DNA of 64,000 bases. Source: Arion vulgaris (lineage: Eukaryota; Mollusca; Gastropoda; Stylommatophora; Arionidae). Shown piece after piece: positions 60,901-64,000 of this stretch. The notes beneath the pieces were generated by a model, which had not been told where the DNA came from, made no database searches, and was given only the letters and a program-made list of their open reading frames with translations. The stretch spans positions 67,878,590 through 67,942,589 of the forward strand of contig CM036759.1 in assembly GCA_020796225.1 (NCBI GenBank), written 5' to 3'. The position numbers were made by a program, and so were the translations under genes. Numbering within the stretch: position 1 is the stretch's first letter; every line of letters starts with the position of its first letter.

Positions 60901-61500
60901 TTTCTGTTGTTCTCTGCGTCCTGTATACTGTGTACGATTTAGTCCTTGTATTGTTCATTGTTTCTGTTGTTCTCTGCGTCCTGTATACTGTGTACGATTT
61001 AGTCCTTGTATTGTTCATTGTTCTGCTTGTTCTCTGCGTCCTGTATACTGTGTACGATTTAGTCCTTGTATTGTTCATTGTTTCTGTTGTTCTCTGCGTC
61101 CTGTATACTGTGTACGATTTAGTCCTTGTATTGTTCATTGTTTCTGCTGTTCTCTGCGTCCTGTATACTGTGTACGATTTAGTCCTTGTATTGTTCATTG
61201 TTTCTGCTGTTCTCTGCGTCCTGTATACTGTGTACGATTTAGTCCTTGTATTGTTCATTGTTTCTGCTGTTCTCTGCGTCCTGTATACTGTGTATGATTT
61301 AGTCCTTGTATTGTTCATTGCTTCTGTTGTTCTCTGCGTCCTGTATACTGTGTACGATTTAGTCCTTGTTTGTTCATTGTTCTGTTGTTCTCTCGTCCTG
61401 ATACGTGTACATTTGTCCTTGTTTGTTATGCTCTGTCTATGTCCTGTATACTGTATGATTGTCCTTGTTTTGTTCATTGTTTCTGCTGTTCTTTCTTTGA
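57911..61500. repeat. Large minisatellite, 60-bp unit, about 58 copies
   Basis: TGTTCTCTGCGTCCTGTATA plus CTGTGTACGATTTAGTCCTT and GTATTGTTCATTGTTTCTGC recurs with exact 60-bp spacing over most of 3.5 kb. A 57-bp class lacks the GCT/GTT triplet (TTTCTGTTCTCTG). Variants GCGTCC/GCATCC, ACGATTT/ATGATTT/AAGATTT and TTTCTGC/CTTCTGT occur in clusters. The GCATCC units are confined to about 59660-60480. After 61370 the units collapse into indel-rich remnants ending at a SINE-E copy. Open frames on both strands (up to 489 codons) come from the multiple-of-3 unit. Confidence 0.98.
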
Positions 61501-61539
61501 GTCCTGTGCTCTGTGTTATATTTAGTGTGTCACCCGTGT

Positions 61540-61795
61540 GGAGTCTGGGCCCACTAGGGAAGCAAAGAATAGTACTATACCACTGCGACCTACAAAGCAT
61601 GTCGTAAGAGGTGACTGATGTAGTACATAGGGAAGGCACTATAGTAAATAAAAAGCATCGCAGAAATCGGGTGTGTGGACTACTTGTAGGCGCATAACTG
61701 ACACAATGTACAATCGTTCTTAAGCTCAGATCACATACAAATCACATAGAGTGGTTGAACAAGTGGTCAATATAAAGCGTTCGAGGAAAAAGATG
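61540..61795 (+). mobile_element. SINE-E copy, sense
   Basis: AGGGAAGCAAAGAATAGTAC, CACTGCGACCTACAAAGCAT, GCATCGCAGAAATCGGGTGT, CAATCGTTCTTAAGCTCAGA and GTTCGAGGAAAAAGATG. The tail is worn. Confidence 0.87.
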
Positions 61796-61847
61796 ATCTA
61801 GTGCGTGCATTGTTCTTTGTTTCTCTTGTTATTTTCCATGTGAAGTT

Positions 61848-62280
61848 TTATCGGAGATGGACGATAAAACGTAGGTCCCATGTTCACGTTGAATACATGA
61901 ACACAAGAACCCTTGGCAGGTCAAAATCAAAAAGAGCATGCAACAAAGCCGCCGCACGCCCGTCTGCCCAGCGTATTTGTAGCTCGTTCGACTGCGGGTG
62001 ACTAGTCCTCTGTGTGTGCGGGTTCAATTCCGCGGACTGGCAGAAAAGCCACAGATTCGCCAGATTCACGGTGTTCGTGGCACTGAACCGAAGGGTTACG
62101 ATGTCCATGGCACCGAACCGAAGAGCTGAAAGCTCAAGTGCTTCTGGATCAGGAAAAAAAAAAAAAAAGCCGCCGCATGGGCAGATTCACTGAAAATATT
62201 TGTATGAAATTCTTCCAAAATATGGTCACCATCTTCTAAGTTAAATCGGAGATCCTCGCCGGTTGTGACAGAGTGGTCAC
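61848..62280 (+). mobile_element. SINE-A copy, sense, split by SINE-C
   Basis: ATCGGAGATGGACGATAAAA, CGTAGGTCCCATGTTCACGT and CCTTGGCAGGTCAAAATCAA run to 61956. After the insert, GCCGCCGCATGGGCAGATTC, ATGGTCACCATCTTCTAAGT and ATCGGAGATCCTCGCCGGTT complete the body. The 3' tail is missing. Confidence 0.87.
61957..62165 (+). mobile_element. SINE-C, full length, with 12-bp target-site duplication
   Basis: AAAGCCGCCGCA flanks both sides (61945-61956 and 62166-62177). The A-box region is TTTGTAGCTCGTTCGACTGC. The B box is exact in GTGCGGGTTCAATTCCGCGG. The body CGAACCGAAGGGTTACGATG is shared with the 29422 copy, and a poly(A) tract of about 14 ends the element. The intact duplication and tail suggest a recent insertion. 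Confidence 0.95.
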
Positions 62281-62635
62281 AGGGAAAATACAATATTCTA
62301 CCAAAGCGCACTAGAACCCACGGCTTGTGAAAGACAGTGATAAAATGACGTAATGTGTGGTAACTAGGTTAGAGACTTAGCTAGCGACAGACATGGAATG
62401 AGGACGGATAGTTAGATGCGATATAGCTTGGGAAATGTACAGATTTTAGGTTGTTTGGCCCAAACCAGGAATAGAGACTAAGGATGGACATATAGAGACC
62501 GTTACAGAGAGCTAGGATGGACCATTAGAGAGACCAGACCTGATGAATTCAGTGATATGTACAGGGAGAGATAGCGACCGACTGAGTAACTTCGACCGTT
62601 AGACATATTTAGGCAGTTTGAGCCCAAACAGTTAG
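62281..62635. other. No gene; loose GAGACNGAC/ATAGAG-type repetition
   Basis: CAGAGAGATAGC, TAGAGACCGT and GACCGTTAGACATA recur irregularly, suggesting a decayed version of the 21-bp repeat that follows. Confidence 0.45.
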
Positions 62636-62790
62636 GGATAGAGACGGACAGAGATAGGATAGAGACGGACAGAGATAGGATAGAGACGGACAGAATGGAT
62701 AGAGACGAACAGAGATAGGATAGAGACGGACAGAGATAGGATAGAGACGGACAGAGATAGGATAGAGACGGACAGAGATAGGATAGACAG
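62636..62790. repeat. 21-bp tandem repeat, about 7 copies
   Basis: GATAGAGACGGACAGAGATA plus G recurs every 21 bp (62641, 62662 and on). One unit is shortened (CAGAATGGATAG). Confidence 0.92.
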
Positions 62791-63339
62791 TTAGAGGAAA
62801 ATTGCTAAGGTATCGTGAGGTAAAATAGAGGAAAATTGGTAAGGTGTGAGGTAAAATAGGTGTACTATTGCCAGTATAATTATTTAAGTACCTTTAGAAC
62901 TGATTAGATGAACAAGGAAAGTGAGATATATGAAAAATTGTAAGACAGAGACTCTTTGAGTTTCTTTTCTTTTTTGTAGATCTGGAAGGAAAGTTAAAGA
63001 CAGACTTGTTTGTGTTCAATCTGATAGTTATGAGATTTCTACTTGATAAATTAATAAGGTGTTCTTTGATGTTTGAAATTCTTAGATTTGAGAAAAAATT
63101 ATCAGAAGATTAAATACGGATAACCTAATGTTTGGTTTTCGTAATAAATGTATTCAATTTATGTTGGATAAATTAATATATTGTTTATTTGATGTTTACA
63201 TTTCATATATTTGTTGTGTCGTACATCCAAATGAGAGAGAGAGAGAGAATCAAATCAGGAAGAGGGCCTGAGATTTATGACTAAATGTTTAGAACTATCC
63301 TTTTACAAACTGGTGCTGTGACGAAAGAACACCCCTTCT
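62791..63339. other. No gene recognised
   Basis: AT-rich sequence. GAGGAAAATTGSTAAGGT is duplicated near 62793 and 62828, and TTTGATGTTT with TAATAAGGT/TAATATATT contexts occurs twice (63065, 63189). Confidence 0.4.
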
Positions 63340-63435
63340 ACTGTCCTTCTGTGTAAGAAAGATCACGAAACCCACATAGTTACTCACCGAAGTGCAATGA
63401 TAATGTCCCTATTAAGTCATCAATCGATCAATAAT
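63340..63435 (+). mobile_element. SINE-A tail fragment
   Basis: CTTCTGTGTAAGAAAGATCA, CACATAGTTACTCACCGAAG and TGCAATGATAATGTCCCTAT plus CATCAATCGATCAAT are the 3' quarter of SINE-A. Confidence 0.75.
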
Positions 63436-63910
63436 ATCGGACGGTCAGAGCGATAACGAGGAAGCCAACAGGCTAGCAAAAGAAGGTGGGCGACTACCGC
63501 AGACTGATCACGAGATCAGCTACGAGGAGGCCAGAACAACCATCGGTTGGTAGTACACGAGATCAGCTACGAGGAGGCCAGAACAACCATCGGTTGGTAG
63601 TACAATTAAAAAATGGTTGAAGCACAACAACAGTGATGGGTACTATGGTCTGCCCCGTAGTGAACAAATTGTCATATTCCGCCTCCGTACCAGACATAAC
63701 AGACTCCGGGCCCACATGTTTCACAAATTGTAAATGGGCACATACTGTAAAACTGCCAGCGGTTAGCAACCCTGCGGAAAAAAACTTGGCCCGATAACAC
63801 AGAGCTTCTCGAGAAGCTGTACGGAGGGCTAAAAGCAATGGTAAAATTGATGATAAAATTGTGTTTATCAGTCTAGGCATGAAGCGAGAGAGAGAGAGAG
63901 AGAGAGAGAT
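63436..63910 (+). mobile_element. LINE-H copy with 47-bp tandem duplication
   Basis: AACGAGGAAGCCAACAGGCT corresponds to the GNEQADKLAKE region. GGGCGACTACCGCAGACTGA, GGGCCCACATGTTTCACAAA and CATACTGTAAAACTGCCAGC follow in order as at 50840-51120. ACGAGATCAGCTACGAGGAG through GGTTGGTAGTAC is duplicated exactly (63510-63556 and 63557-63603). The terminus CATCAGTCTAGG-like (ATCAGTCTAGGCATGAAGCG) is followed by (GA)n at 63873-63908. The 51-kb copy has the 47-bp segment once. Confidence 0.85.
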
Positions 63911-64000
63911 ATCGGACGGTAGATTATTTTTAAGAAAAACAGGTACCAACATTTTCAACTTTTCTCACCTGTACTCTTGACTCAGGTAAATTGATTTTCA
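63911..64000. other. No feature recognised
   Basis: Short unassigned end of the window. Confidence 0.4.

Noticed and set aside
57911..61500. Possible CRISPR array (regular 60-bp spacing)
   Set aside because: The whole unit repeats with no variable spacers, no cas genes are present, and the context is an animal genome.
57914..61639. Long ORFs on both strands in the 60-bp array (up to 489 codons)
   Set aside because: The unit length is a multiple of 3, so open frames persist on both strands. The alternation of 57- and 60-bp units keeps phase by chance. No protein features are present.
61957..62040. tRNA gene in the SINE-C head
   Set aside because: It is part of a poly(A)-tailed element with a target-site duplication and a second copy at 29422.

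Overview
The window is eukaryotic nuclear DNA from an animal, most likely a lophotrochozoan and plausibly a gastropod mollusc. The organism call is an inference. It rests on one recognisable gene exon (an Otx-type homeobox gene), on several non-LTR retrotransposon families, on tRNA-derived SINEs with (AATC)n or (GAA)n tails, and on an extreme load of minisatellites. There are no operons, ribosome binding sites or other prokaryotic gene architecture, and no intact tRNA or rRNA gene was seen. The only gene segment I can name with confidence is the terminal coding exon of an Otx homologue on the minus strand (48547-49170). It starts at a splice acceptor in the middle of the homeodomain and ends in the Otx-like tail. 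The preceding exons are not in the window, so everything from 49171 to 64000 is probably one very large Otx intron.

Almost everything else is repeats. I use working names. SINE-A has a tRNA-like head and an (AATC)n tail, SINE-B a tRNA head with both Pol III boxes, SINE-C a tRNA head and a poly(A) tail, and SINE-E a head ending near GAGCAAAGAATAG with a (GAA)n tail. LINE-A, B, D, G and K are fragments of reverse-transcriptase ORFs, mostly the C-terminal GRPRxRW region. LINE-F and LINE-H are RNase H-bearing elements. There is also one Penelope-like (GIY-YIG) fragment. Clades are not assigned, because that needs alignments.

Layout. 0-6.5 kb: 32-bp, 13-bp and 58-bp arrays among LINE-A, SINE-A and LINE-F. 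6.5-8.7 kb: ACT/CTG and CT simple repeats. 8.9-11.5 kb: LINE-B nested in antisense LINE-A, then 49-bp and 132-bp arrays. 11.7-20.5 kb: SINE-E, B and A, LINE-D and F, and a small unplaced ORF at 18.2 kb. 20.5-25.3 kb: unique AT-rich DNA grading into a badly corrupted repeat zone. 25.3-38.7 kb: SINEs and LINEs with 28-, 25-, 54- and 38-bp arrays. 38.7-46.3 kb: an RNase H LINE broken up by two arrays and a SINE, then 42-, 54/42-, 36-, 20- and 33/38-bp arrays. 47-50.6 kb: Penelope fragment, Otx exon and a 66-bp array. 50.6-57.6 kb: LINE-H, SINE-E, and 28-, 32- and 25-bp arrays. 57.9-61.5 kb: a 3.5-kb array of 60-bp units. 61.5-64 kb: SINE-E, SINE-A with a nested SINE-C, and a LINE-H copy.

The main result is that many minisatellites are not independent sequence. 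Their unit is a short piece of an adjacent retroelement that has been tandemly amplified in place. I could match eight or more arrays to LINE segments, and four arrays to the tRNA-like head of SINEs at or beside the Pol III A box. Two-copy duplications (63510, 20366, 31283) may be the first step of the same process. Nearly all long ORFs in the window come from these arrays and are not genes.
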